From contig PIZR01000002.1 of the NCBI GenBank assembly GCA_002835675.1, forward strand, positions 284,589 to 327,582: a DNA stretch of 42,994 bases. Reading direction: 5' to 3'. Below the pieces are notes generated by a model. It ran no database searches. It saw only the letters and a list, made by a program, of their open reading frames with translations, and was not told where the DNA came from. Of the stretch, positions 1-8,212 are shown in pieces. The stretch's first letter is position 1. Every line of letters begins with the position of its first letter. The position numbers and the translations under genes are program-made. This DNA comes from Bacillus sp. BA3 (GTDB taxonomy: Bacteria > Bacillota > Bacilli > Bacillales > DSM-1321).

Positions 1-331
1 AATGGAAGTTTTCATACAAATTTCTACTTTTTAATGTAATTTCCTTGAAAAATATAATAGATACTAAAAATGGTTAAAATACCATATTTAAACTGAATAC
101 CCAAATAGTTTTTTTAAAAAGAATCAATTCGTATCTTGAATAATTTTTAATGGATCCTTATACTTAGTTTTTTTAATTTTTTTCACCCTTTTCAACAGTC
201 TTTCGTCTATTTTAAATTTAGTCTTACTACTCATTTTTTGTAATAAAACTGTAACCAAAATTATGTCTAATTGTCATAATGGTATTGTAGGATAATATTG
301 TTAAGAATATAGAGAGATAGATAGAGAGGAA
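1..331. other. AT-rich intergenic region, no gene seen
   Basis: This stretch is very AT-rich and I find no credible open reading frame with a ribosome-binding site on either strand. It presumably holds the promoter of the NlpC/P60 gene that follows. Several weak -35/-10-like pairs can be drawn, but none is convincing enough to call. Confidence 0.6.
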
Positions 332-340
332 ATGAAAATT

Positions 341-1000
341 ATGAAGAAATGGATCGCTTCAGCTGCTGTTGCTTCTGCCATGATGCTAACCCCGCTGCAA
401 GCCTTTGCAAATATTGGAGATCAAACCCTCAGACCCGGAATGACACATAGTGATGTCAAACAACTACAACAACTCTTAAAAACCAAAGGTTATTTCACAT
501 ATTCAGGTTCACTGACTACATATTACGGCACCTATTCTGTATCAGCAGTAAAAAAATTCCAAAAAGCCAAAGGGCTGACTGCTGACGGAATTGCGGGCCG
601 TAACACATTTAATAAGCTTGGTGTTTATAAGGTCAATAATACAAGCTTGATCAGCTATGCAAAAACCTTAATAGGCAAACCCTACAAATGGGGCGGAACA
701 ACACCAACTGGATTTGACTGCTCAGGCTTCGTCTATTACGTATTCCAGAAATCACAAGGAATCACCTTACCGCGTACAACATCCTTGCTTTATTCCAATA
801 CAGGTTTAAAAGTATCTTCACCAGCTAAGGGTGACCTTGTATTCTTTGATACTTCTTCTGGAAGAACAGGGGTATCCCATGTTGGTATCTATATCGGAAA
901 TGGTCAATTCATCAGTGCTACTTCTTCTAAAGGAATAACCATCACGGATATGGATAATTCTTATTGGAAACCAAAATATTTAGGTGCGAAAACTTTATAA
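341..1000 (+). CDS. Secreted peptidoglycan-binding NlpC/P60 endopeptidase
   Basis: This is probably an exported cell-wall hydrolase that cuts peptide stems of peptidoglycan. With this start it has 219 residues: a signal peptide ending in Ala-Phe-Ala at about residue 23, a PG_binding_1 repeat at about 30-95, and a C-terminal NlpC/P60 domain. That domain holds the catalytic Cys in the FDCSGF motif (about residue 127) and the His in SHVGIYIG (about 180). An in-frame ATG at 332 lies only one base after the GAGAGGA ribosome-binding site at 324-330. The ATG at 341 is ten bases away and gives a standard Lys-Lys signal peptide, so I chose it. The gene is monocistronic and ends at a hairpin terminator. 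The family is clear; the exact bond cleaved is not. Confidence 0.9.
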   Translation: MKKWIASAAVASAMMLTPLQAFANIGDQTLRPGMTHSDVKQLQQLLKTKGYFTYSGSLTTYYGTYSVSAVKKFQKAKGLTADGIAGRNTFNKLGVYKVNNTSLISYAKTLIGKPYKWGGTTPTGFDCSGFVYYVFQKSQGITLPRTTSLLYSNTGLKVSSPAKGDLVFFDTSSGRTGVSHVGIYIGNGQFISATSSKGITITDMDNSYWKPKYLGAKTL

Positions 1001-1008
1001 AATCCCAT

Positions 1009-1056
1009 AAAACAACCGGACAGAATTCATAGTGATTCAGCCCGGTTGTTTTATTT
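1009..1056. terminator. Convergent bidirectional terminator
   Basis: AAAACAACCGG at 1009-1019 pairs with CCGGTTGTTTT at 1042-1052, followed by T-rich DNA. It lies between the NlpC/P60 gene and the convergent lipoprotein gene, whose stop codon (1051-1053) falls inside the T tract. Confidence 0.8.
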
Positions 1057-1578
1057 TATATATAATATTTCATCCGTTAAATCCTCAACTGTCACCATGA
1101 ATGAAGCGTCCAAGTTGGAACGGTTCATCATTTCGATATTATAAACATGCTCTGACGGTAAATGGACGACTTCGAGAACCATGAATCGCTGACTTTCCGC
1201 TTTACTGACATGATTGAGGGCAGCAGTGACCGCCCTTTGTTCGGCCAAGCTTTTTACATCCGTCAAAACAAGAATCAGTTCCGCTTCCGCTTTCCCAGGA
1301 AATGATTTCTTCACCCCGCCCCGGTGCCATGGTTTTACTTTCATCCCGATTTCCAGGTCGGAATAATCGAGAGCGTTACCATGTTGATCTTGAATGGATG
1401 TATCAGTGGTCACCTTATAATACGTCCTTTTAATCAAAATCCTTTTATCGTCAAGATCCGTAATGAAACCTTCTTCCCCCTTACCGACGGCATCATCCCT
1501 GTTCCAATCAGGGGATTGACAGCTACCAAGAATAAAGGCAACGAATATGGATATATAAAGGTTTACAATCCTCTTCAT
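1051..1578 (-). CDS. DUF3221-like lipoprotein
   Basis: This is a 175-residue predicted lipoprotein of unknown function. The signal sequence ends in a lipobox, Leu-Gly-Ser-Cys, with the modified Cys at residue 20, so the mature protein should be anchored to the outer face of the membrane. The middle, from GFITDLDDKRILI to the YSDLEIGMKV stretch, resembles the small beta-barrel DUF3221 family. I chose the ATG at 1578 because GGAGGG lies just upstream; a longer reading frame to 1629 has no such site and would bury the signal peptide. The domain assignment is by eye and no partner gene is suggested by context. Confidence 0.7.
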   Translation of the reverse strand: MKRIVNLYISIFVAFILGSCQSPDWNRDDAVGKGEEGFITDLDDKRILIKRTYYKVTTDTSIQDQHGNALDYSDLEIGMKVKPWHRGGVKKSFPGKAEAELILVLTDVKSLAEQRAVTAALNHVSKAESQRFMVLEVVHLPSEHVYNIEMMNRSNLDASFMVTVEDLTDEILYIK

Positions 1579-1735
1579 ACAAATCCCTCCTACTAGAAAT
1601 AGACGGATCCCCCATGAAATAGTTACCAATTCATATGAAAACTTCGGTTATTTCAAAAAAGGGGAATGTCATCGACATTCCCCTTTTGCCTATTATATTA
1701 GACCATCTTTCGCCTTGTCCGACATCGAAAGTTGC

Positions 1736-2527
1736 TTACTTTTTAAAAAATGCTTTTTTTCCTAATGTTTCGGTGATTTTTGGAAACATGTTATACCATT
1801 TCCCAGCAAAATTCATCCAGCCAGGGAGATTGATTTCCCTCTTATTGGTCAGCATCGCCGCTACGATTTTAGCAGCGACATCTCCAGGCTTAAGCATGAA
1901 TTTTTCAACATTTTTTAAATATGTACCTGATTCATCGGCAATGTTAAAGAAATTCGTTTCTATGGGGCCAGGATTGACGGTGGTCACAAAAACATGATCT
2001 TCCATCAGCTCAAGCCGAAGTGCGTTTGAATAGCCAAGAACCGCGAACTTAGTCGATGAGTACAATGTTGATTTAGGAGTGGCGATTTTACCGGCCTGTG
2101 AAGCGATATTGATGATATGCCCCGATTTTCTCTGCTTCATATACGGAAGAACCAGCTTTGTGCAGGCCATCAATCCAATGACGTTGACAGCAAACATTGC
2201 TTTCGTTTCATTTAATTCCGTATCCTGCGCTTCTTTAAACGTGCCGAAACCGGCATTGTTGACCAACACATCCACTTCACCTATTTGCGCATGGATGTCA
2301 TTAAATACATTTGCCACCTGATCAGTGTCTGCCACGTCAAGCTTATAGACATATGCATCAATTCCATATCGGGCGATCAATTCATTCCTTAGCTGTAGTA
2401 ATTTATCCATACTTCTGGCCAAGAGGACGAGACGCCCCCCCTGCTTTGCACTTTGAATGGCAACTTCCTTGCCAATCCCTCCGGAAGCTCCAGTAATAAC
2501 AATGACTTTGCCTTGCAACTTATTCAA
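1736..2527 (-). CDS. yqjQ: Short-chain dehydrogenase/reductase (YqjQ-like)
   Basis: This is a 263-residue NAD(P)-dependent oxidoreductase of the classical short-chain dehydrogenase family. The TGASGGIG cofactor loop lies near the N terminus, NNAG is about residue 90, and the catalytic Ser and YSSTK pair is about residues 147-164. The substrate is unknown. I place the start at TTG 2527, nine bases after a strong AAGGAGG. An ATG at 2551 overlaps the stop codon of the upstream MBL gene (TAATG) but has no ribosome-binding site of its own. The two genes form a tight pair, as yqjP-yqjQ do in B. subtilis. The start choice is moderately uncertain. Confidence 0.88.
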   Translation of the reverse strand: MNKLQGKVIVITGASGGIGKEVAIQSAKQGGRLVLLARSMDKLLQLRNELIARYGIDAYVYKLDVADTDQVANVFNDIHAQIGEVDVLVNNAGFGTFKEAQDTELNETKAMFAVNVIGLMACTKLVLPYMKQRKSGHIINIASQAGKIATPKSTLYSSTKFAVLGYSNALRLELMEDHVFVTTVNPGPIETNFFNIADESGTYLKNVEKFMLKPGDVAAKIVAAMLTNKREINLPGWMNFAGKWYNMFPKITETLGKKAFFKK

Positions 2528-2550
2528 AAAAGTGAGCCTCCTTGCGAACA

Positions 2551-3519
2551 TTAAGCGATTGAATACAGAATGACCCCTGATTGAATTTCTGTTTCGACTT
2601 CACCCAAGTCTTCTAAATAGTCCAGCTGACCGACCGTTTCCGAAAGTGTCAGGCCCACTTCCTGAAGGTATACTTTCGGAAACAACTGCTGACATACTTC
2701 AAAGACCGATAAAGGCTTATCTTGAAGCATGCTTTTCACCTGCATGGCACGGTTATGCTGCCGCTCGAATCTATAGTGAATCAAGTCGGCAACCGCATCA
2801 CCATCCACTTCAGATCCATGTCCGGAGTAAACGGTGGATATGGAAAAATCCAATAATTTCTGAAGTGATGCATTATACTGCAGTAACGGACGAGGCCTCA
2901 TGCCTCCGGGAAGTAAAGGTGGTTCCATTAATGGATTAGGTGAAATCTTGGCAAGCAAATGATCGCCAACGATCATGACCCCGTCACTTTCGCGGTAAAA
3001 GGATAAATGGCTTTGCGCATGCCCTGGAGTCTCGATCACTTTCCAGCCTGGAAGGCCAGGGAGCTCATCTCCCTCAGCCAAATATCCATTCAGCTTCCGT
3101 TCACTAAGGAAACTGATTTCGTCGCGATTGTGGATCAGTTTATTTTTCAGCTCTTCTGCCACTCCGAACTTTGCGGCATAATCAAGGAAAAAACGATTAT
3201 GGATTTCTAGGAATTCATCACTGATGGTCAGCCAGCGCTGATTGTTTTTGTGTCCATAAACCGGGATCTCTTTTTCAAAGAAATCGAGTCCACCAGCATG
3301 ATCAGGATGATGATGGGTTAAAATGATTTGTTCGATATCAGTCAGTTTCAGACCCAAATCCCCAAGCCCATTAGTCAAGGCTTCTTTTGATCGTTTTGTT
3401 TTCACTCCAGTATCGATTAGCGTTAAAGCATCCCCTTTAACTACATAAACATTCACATCACCCACTGCAAACGGCGTAGGCAAAGTAATTTTTGCAATAT
3501 CTCCATTCCAATTCGCCAT
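2551..3519 (-). CDS. yqjP: MBL-fold metallo-hydrolase (YqjP-like)
   Basis: This is a 322-residue cytoplasmic hydrolase. The metal-binding THHHPDHAGGL motif at about residues 68-78 and later conserved His and Asp residues (TPGHAQSH, GDHLL, YSGHGSEV) mark the metallo-beta-lactamase fold. The C-terminal 60 residues look like a winged helix, as in LACTB2/RNase-like members. AAGGTGG lies nine bases before the ATG. It is the first gene of a two-gene operon with the dehydrogenase at 1736-2527. The substrate is not evident: the family includes thioesterases, nucleases and detoxifying hydrolases. Confidence 0.88.
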   Translation of the reverse strand: MANWNGDIAKITLPTPFAVGDVNVYVVKGDALTLIDTGVKTKRSKEALTNGLGDLGLKLTDIEQIILTHHHPDHAGGLDFFEKEIPVYGHKNNQRWLTISDEFLEIHNRFFLDYAAKFGVAEELKNKLIHNRDEISFLSERKLNGYLAEGDELPGLPGWKVIETPGHAQSHLSFYRESDGVMIVGDHLLAKISPNPLMEPPLLPGGMRPRPLLQYNASLQKLLDFSISTVYSGHGSEVDGDAVADLIHYRFERQHNRAMQVKSMLQDKPLSVFEVCQQLFPKVYLQEVGLTLSETVGQLDYLEDLGEVETEIQSGVILYSIA

Positions 3520-3688
3520 AATCTTTTTCCACCTTAGAAAATTATATTTATATAAAACTTTTTATACACTAAACAGAATTCTAAGTATACTTATCATGTA
3601 TAATTACCATTTTACATGTATTTTTAATTACTGTCATTATTTTCACATAATTCATGTCTATTTTTTCTCGTCCATGCATATATTATCA

Positions 3689-3718
3689 TTGACAGAGTGC
3701 TAATTTATCCTTCATAAT
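3689..3718 (+). promoter_or_regulatory. Sigma-A promoter of the proI T-box leader
   Basis: A perfect -35 TTGACA (3689-3694) is followed after 18 bases by CATAAT (3713-3718). Transcription would start near 3725, right where the T-box leader begins. Confidence 0.75.
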
Positions 3719-3724
3719 CACAAG

Positions 3725-3990
3725 TAATTAAAGACGGCATGGCTTTGATTAAGGCCAAGTAAATTATTGATGGCGTAAAGAGAGTGAAGCTCGGAATGTG
3801 CTGAAAGGCTTCATCGCCCCCTCATTATTGAACCTACCTTATGAGCCTTCAGGAAAACCTGACGTAATTCCCGCGTTAGAGGATTCAAGTGCAGCTTTTC
3901 TGTTTATTTATTATGGGAAAGTTGAACAAAGGTGGTACCACGGAAGCTAGACCTTTCGTCCTTTATTGGATGAGGGGTCTTTTTGTTTTT
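3725..3990 (+). ncRNA. T-box riboswitch, proline-specific, upstream of proI
   Basis: This leader RNA senses uncharged tRNA and controls proI by antitermination. The strongest sign is the T-box core AAAGGTGGTACCACGG at 3928-3943. Stem I is closed by GGCT..TAAGG (3741-3754) pairing with CCTTA..AGCC (3837-3847). An AGTGA box lies at 3783-3787. The Specifier Loop reads GAA-CCT-A, with the proline codon CCT at 3833-3835 followed by the usual A. The terminator is formed by AGACCTTTCGTCC (3949-3961) and GGATGAGGGGTCT (3968-3980), then a run of T. Proline specificity fits the downstream gene. The stem drawing is by eye. Confidence 0.92.
3949..3990 (+). terminator. T-box-controlled intrinsic terminator
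   Basis: A 13-base-pair stem with G-U pairs is followed by TTTTTGTTTTTTT. The 5' arm lies just after the T-box core sequence, so tRNA binding would free an antiterminator and let transcription reach proI. Confidence 0.85.
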
Positions 3991-4033
3991 TTAAAAAAGG
4001 CCGAAAACTTTAAAAGAAAAAGGAGCGGGAAAT

Positions 4034-4879
4034 ATGAAGAAAATCGCATTTATCGGAGCTGGATCGATGGCAGAAGCAATCATTTCGGGGCTGGTGACCC
4101 AACAGGTAATTGAACCGGCAAATATTTTTGTAACAAATAAATCAAATGATGATCGGTTCGATTATTTAAAGAACCAATATGGTGTAACTGCCACAAGATC
4201 GCTGAAGCTATTAGTACAGGATGCCAACCTTGTCGTGCTGGCGGTGAAACCGAAAGATATTTTAGAAACAATGCAATCAATAAAAGAATATATTCGTGAA
4301 GAAATGCTGTTCATTTCCGTTGTTGCCGGGGTCCATACAACAAGCTTGGAAGGTATCGCCAACAAACGGTTCTCCATTGTCCGTGCCATGCCTAATACAT
4401 CGGCAGCTGTAGGAAAATCAGCAACGGCCCTTGCGGCTAACTGTCATACGAAAGAAGCGCAATTACAAACGGCGATTACCCTTTTTGAAACGGTAGGTAC
4501 AGTGGCAGTTGTCGAAGAAACCCAGCTAGATGCGGTAACAGGCTTATCAGGCAGCGGTCCGGCTTATATTTATTACTTGGTCGAGGCATTGGAAAAATCA
4601 GCAGAAAAAATAGGTCTCGATTCCGAAACCGCTAAGCAATTGATTCTCCAGACACTGATGGGTGCGGCCGATATGTTACAGAAATCACCTAAAACGCCTG
4701 CCGTACTAAGAAAGGAAGTAACTTCACCAGGCGGAACGACTGAAGCAGGTCTGAAAGCACTTCAAGCACATCAGGTGGAAGAAGCATTCATTGCCTGTGT
4801 ACAAGAAGCGACTGAGCAATCGAAGCGGATGGGCAATCAAATAAGTAAAGAACTAGCTAAATATGTAGTTTCGCAGTAA
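4034..4879 (+). CDS. proI: Pyrroline-5-carboxylate reductase
   Basis: This enzyme catalyses the last step of proline synthesis, reducing pyrroline-5-carboxylate to proline with NAD(P)H. The 281-residue protein has the Rossmann GAGSMAEAI loop at residues 8-16 and the family signature around TSPGGTTEAGL near residue 230. Length is typical. AGGAG lies eight bases before the ATG. The gene stands alone behind a proline T-box, so expression should rise when tRNA-Pro is uncharged. I use proI by synteny with B. subtilis yqjO/proI; it could equally be labelled proC. Confidence 0.95.
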   Translation: MKKIAFIGAGSMAEAIISGLVTQQVIEPANIFVTNKSNDDRFDYLKNQYGVTATRSLKLLVQDANLVVLAVKPKDILETMQSIKEYIREEMLFISVVAGVHTTSLEGIANKRFSIVRAMPNTSAAVGKSATALAANCHTKEAQLQTAITLFETVGTVAVVEETQLDAVTGLSGSGPAYIYYLVEALEKSAEKIGLDSETAKQLILQTLMGAADMLQKSPKTPAVLRKEVTSPGGTTEAGLKALQAHQVEEAFIACVQEATEQSKRMGNQISKELAKYVVSQ

Positions 4880-4896
4880 GGCGCATGATGATGATC

Positions 4897-4926
4897 GGCT
4901 GTTGCAAGGCAACAGCCCTTTTTTTC
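4897..4926 (+). terminator. Terminator of proI
   Basis: GGCTGTTGC and GCAACAGCC form a perfect 9-base-pair stem with an AAG loop, followed by CTTTTTTT. Confidence 0.9.
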
Positions 4927-4953
4927 TAAGGGGTAATCTTTCCGTAGTGTGCG

Positions 4954-5385
4954 TTACTTTATAATCAGCATATCATTTTCATCAAAACTCCAATCCTTCG
5001 AATACGCTACCTCCCAATAGTAACCATCGGGGTCTGAAAAATATCCGCTGTACCCTCCCCAAAAAACATCCTGGGGTGATTTCTCGATTGTTCCACCGGC
5101 CTTTTCAGCTTTGTTGATCACATCATCCACTTCTTCAATTGATTTAGCATTATAAGCAAGCGTAAGTCCCGGGAAACCATTTTTCTTAGGCGGTTCTTTC
5201 TCATTGATGTCTTTTGCTAGCTCCTCTAAAGGATACAAAGCAAGTTTCGTTCCGGCATTATTAAAAAAAACGATTGCGGGTTCGTCCTCTTTAACCGTTG
5301 TATGAAATCCCAACCCGTCCCGGTAAAACCTTAATGATTCAGCAATATCCCTGACACCTAAAGTAATAATGTTGATCCTGTTCAT
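4954..5385 (-). CDS. VOC (glyoxalase/bleomycin-resistance) family protein
   Basis: This is a 143-residue single-module protein of the vicinal-oxygen-chelate superfamily. The N-terminal beta-alpha-beta pattern (VRDIAESLRFYRDGLGF) and the C-terminal FSDPDGYYWEVAYS strand, with its probable metal-ligand Glu, are characteristic. The function could be a lyase, dioxygenase or antibiotic-binding protein; nothing in the context decides this. AAAGGAGG lies six bases before the ATG. It is convergent with proI and divergent from racA. Confidence 0.85.
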   Translation of the reverse strand: MNRINIITLGVRDIAESLRFYRDGLGFHTTVKEDEPAIVFFNNAGTKLALYPLEELAKDINEKEPPKKNGFPGLTLAYNAKSIEEVDDVINKAEKAGGTIEKSPQDVFWGGYSGYFSDPDGYYWEVAYSKDWSFDENDMLIIK

Positions 5386-5668
5386 ACTGGTCCTCCTTTT
5401 TCATGTTTTAAGGGTAAATTCGACATCTGCATCACATTTCCCTTTTTAGCTTGATTACCATCATCCATGCCATCACAAATGCTTCTAAAAGTTCCTAACA
5501 ACGCTACCATTTGCAAAAAAGCTGTCCACAGGGAATTCCACCTTGGATTGCCCCTCATGCAAATTACGTAGGAATTCCACTTTCTTTGCCGAATGAATAC
5601 ATGTTTTGTCAACTGTAAAGGAATTTCCTTATACTTATCGAATTCAACAACCAAAAGGGGGAATCTCG

Positions 5669-6211
5669 ATGAATACAAGTGCAGTTGCCCGGTTACTGAA
5701 TGTTTCCCATAGTACGATTCAACGCTGGGTCACCCAATTGAACATGGAAGTAGAACGGAATCAGCTTGGCCACTACCAGTTTTCGGATGAAGACATTGCA
5801 TTATTGAGAAAAATCCAAGATCAGCTGAACGAGGGCATCATTCTCCAAAAGGTCAGCATCTCAGAGAAGAAGCTTAGAAAAGCAACCATCCAGAAACACT
5901 CCGAACCGAATGATCAACTGCTTGAACGGGTCAACAGGCTTGAAAATGGCCTGAAAACAAAAGCGGACGATGTTGTATCTTATCAGCTTTTACAGCACAG
6001 AAGTGAAATGGAAGAAATGCACAAACTCGTTAAGAAGCTTGAAGCCCGTATCGAAGCGCTAGAAAAACCAATGGGTCAAAACTTTGATTATTTCCTCGCG
6101 GCTGAAGAAGCTGCTGCAACTAAAAAGACGAAGAAAAGGCCATTCATAAAAATGATTTTTGGAAACAGAAAGAACGATAGTTCATCATGGAGCACAGCCG
6201 ACAGCGATTGA
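5669..6211 (+). CDS. racA: RacA-like chromosome-anchoring protein
   Basis: In sporulating Bacillus, RacA binds DNA near the origin and anchors it at the cell pole through DivIVA. This 180-residue protein starts with a MerR-type winged helix (NTSAVARLLNVSHSTIQRWV, then a GHYQFS wing), as in RacA. A charged coiled-coil region follows at about residues 85-130 (EMEEMHKLVKKLEARIEALE), and the C-terminal tail is basic (KKTKKRPF). Length matches B. subtilis RacA (about 184). I chose the ATG at 5669, seven bases after AAGGGGG, over an upstream TTG at 5606 that has no site. In B. subtilis racA lies elsewhere on the chromosome. Confidence 0.85.
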   Translation: MNTSAVARLLNVSHSTIQRWVTQLNMEVERNQLGHYQFSDEDIALLRKIQDQLNEGIILQKVSISEKKLRKATIQKHSEPNDQLLERVNRLENGLKTKADDVVSYQLLQHRSEMEEMHKLVKKLEARIEALEKPMGQNFDYFLAAEEAAATKKTKKRPFIKMIFGNRKNDSSSWSTADSD

Positions 6212-6328
6212 CATCGTTTTTCAAGATCACTCATGAACACCCACGATAGCCATTTTTCTTAAGCAAAACATTTCTTCAGTAACAGGACTTCAGTAATAGG
6301 ACCTGACCTTATTAATTACCCCAAAATA

Positions 6329-6372
6329 AAAAGGCCCTGACCCAATATTAATCTATCTGGGTCGGGCCTTTT
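6329..6372. terminator. Convergent terminator between racA and the ABC operon
   Basis: AAGGCCCTGACCCA (6331-6344) pairs with TGGGTCGGGCCTT (6357-6369), flanked by A-rich and T-rich DNA, so it should work in both directions. Confidence 0.88.
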
Positions 6373-6379
6373 CATCATC

Positions 6380-7174
6380 TTAAATCAACACTGCACGGTC
6401 ATTGAGCATTTTTTCGCCTTTAATGCGCTGGAATTCGTTAAGCAGTTTTTCGACGGTTAGCTTCTGCTTTTCAGCGCCTCTGGCTTCAAAAATGATCTGT
6501 CCCTTATCCATCATAATCAAGGAATTTCCAAGATCGATTGCCTGCTGCATATTATGAGTCACCATCAACGTCGTTAACTGGTTCTTTTCGACGATTTCCT
6601 TCGTCAGGTTTGTAACGAGCTCTGCCCGTGAAGGATCAAGTGCTGCTGTATGTTCGTCAAGTAGCAGGATTTTAGGGTCGGTGAAGGTCGCCATCAGCAA
6701 TGATAGTGCCTGGCGCTCCCCTCCTGATAATAATCCCACTTTTGCAGTCATCCGATTTTCCAAGCCTAAATGAAGGGTGCCCAAACACTCTTTAAAAAGT
6801 TCTTTCCGTTTTTTTGTCACCCCAAAGCCTAAACCTCTTTTATTAGTTCTGCCATAGGCAATCGCCATATTTTCTTCAATAGTCATATGTGGTGCCGTCC
6901 CCAGCATGGGATCCTGAAAAACACGGCCAATCATTTTGGCACGGGCATGTTCTTCAATGGCCGATACGTTTTCACCATCGATGATGACTTCACCTGCATC
7001 AGGGAGAATTTTACCGGAAATCATATTCATCAACGTCGATTTACCTGCTCCATTACTTCCGATGACTGTTACAAATTCACCTTTTGTCATCTGCAGTTCC
7101 AGATTTCCAAGGGCTAACTTTTCATCTGGCGTTCCCTCATTGAAAACTTTATAAATCTGATTTAACTGAAGCAT
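6380..7174 (-). CDS. ABC transporter ATP-binding protein (TrpZ type)
   Basis: This is the ATPase of a three-gene importer. It has 264 residues with Walker A GSNGAGKST (about 37-45), the signature LSGGERQAL and Walker B LLLDEHTAALD. It belongs to the COG1101-like group found with COG4120 permeases and COG2984 binding proteins. The ATG at 7174 follows AAGGGAGG and overlaps the permease gene by 26 bases, which suggests translational coupling. A longer open frame to 7300 lies inside the permease gene and is not needed. The substrate is discussed under the binding protein. Confidence 0.9.
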   Translation of the reverse strand: MLQLNQIYKVFNEGTPDEKLALGNLELQMTKGEFVTVIGSNGAGKSTLMNMISGKILPDAGEVIIDGENVSAIEEHARAKMIGRVFQDPMLGTAPHMTIEENMAIAYGRTNKRGLGFGVTKKRKELFKECLGTLHLGLENRMTAKVGLLSGGERQALSLLMATFTDPKILLLDEHTAALDPSRAELVTNLTKEIVEKNQLTTLMVTHNMQQAIDLGNSLIMMDKGQIIFEARGAEKQKLTVEKLLNEFQRIKGEKMLNDRAVLI

Positions 7175-8180
7175 ATTCTTCCCTCCCTTTCGGTAAAGTC
7201 CCATCATGGCGCATCTGTATTTCTTTAAGCCGCCTTTTCTTCCGGGTTTTTTCCTTTTGCTTATCAGAAATTTTAGGAATGACAAGTGCCCCGACCACAA
7301 TAAGTGCCGTAATTAATTTAACATCACCCGTTTCAAGGAATTCAACGCGAAGTGCCAAAGTTACGACGATTCGGTAAATGATCGCCCCTCCTATGACTGC
7401 CAGCGTAGCACGTGCAATCGTTTTTGCACCAAATAGAGCCTCACCGATTATGACGGATGCCAATCCGATGACAATGATTCCAATCCCCATGCCTATATCG
7501 CTAAAACCGTTATATTGGGCAACCAAGGATCCCGAAAAAGCCACTAGTGCATTTCCGATTGCAAGTCCCAGGATCTTCATGTTGCCGGTATGGGCGGAAA
7601 AACTCTTGACCATGGCCTCATTATCACCAGTCGCCCGTAAGGCAAGACCAATTTCCGTTTTTAAAAAGGCTGACATTCCTGCTTGAATGACTACAGCCAC
7701 AATCAGCATAACGATTAATATGGCCCACGTTTTCGGCAGGCTGTCACCGAGACCCACGAATGATAAAAGACCATTCAACAAATTGTCCAACCCGGTGCCA
7801 GCCCAGGCATCCTGGATATTCGTGATAATGGTTGTTTGGGAAAGCAACGGAATGTTGGATGCACCCATGATCCTCAAATTGATCGAGTAGAGCGCAATCA
7901 TCATTAAGATACCCGCCAAGAGAGGATTGATTTTCCCTTTCGTATGCAGGAACCCCGTTATCGTCCCAGCGATGAACCCTGCCACCATGGCACTCAACGT
8001 GGCAACGATCGGCGAGTAACCGTTAACGATCATAATCGCGGCAACAGAGGCCCCTGTCACAAAACTGCCTTCCACAGTCATATCCGGGAAGTCGAGAATC
8101 CTGAATGTTAAATAAACACCTAATGCCATGATCGCATAAATCATTCCCGACTCAAAAGAGTTGAATAAGGCTGAGAACAT
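7149..8180 (-). CDS. ABC transporter permease (TrpY type)
   Basis: This is a 343-residue integral membrane protein with about eight to ten hydrophobic segments and a highly basic C-terminal tail (KQKEKTRKKRRLKE). The repeated Gly-rich segments GASVAAIMIVNGY and GIGIIVIGLASVIIGEALFG are typical of the branched-chain-permease-like fold of COG4120. GGAAGGAAG lies before the ATG. It is the middle gene of the operon: binding protein 33 bases upstream, ATPase overlapping downstream. Confidence 0.9.
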   Translation of the reverse strand: MFSALFNSFESGMIYAIMALGVYLTFRILDFPDMTVEGSFVTGASVAAIMIVNGYSPIVATLSAMVAGFIAGTITGFLHTKGKINPLLAGILMMIALYSINLRIMGASNIPLLSQTTIITNIQDAWAGTGLDNLLNGLLSFVGLGDSLPKTWAILIVMLIVAVVIQAGMSAFLKTEIGLALRATGDNEAMVKSFSAHTGNMKILGLAIGNALVAFSGSLVAQYNGFSDIGMGIGIIVIGLASVIIGEALFGAKTIARATLAVIGGAIIYRIVVTLALRVEFLETGDVKLITALIVVGALVIPKISDKQKEKTRKKRRLKEIQMRHDGTLPKGREEYASVKSDL

Positions 8181-8212
8181 TTTTTTCTTCCTTCCCCGAA
8201 CAAAAGCAGAGT

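Noticed and set aside
3889..4113. Plus-strand open frame of 74 codons overlapping the T-box and the start of proI
   Set aside because: It runs through the T-box core and terminator and overlaps proI in another frame. The leader RNA explains the sequence.
5382..5678. Minus-strand open frame of 98 codons between the VOC gene and racA
   Set aside because: No ribosome-binding site or recognisable family; it covers the racA upstream region and start on the opposite strand.
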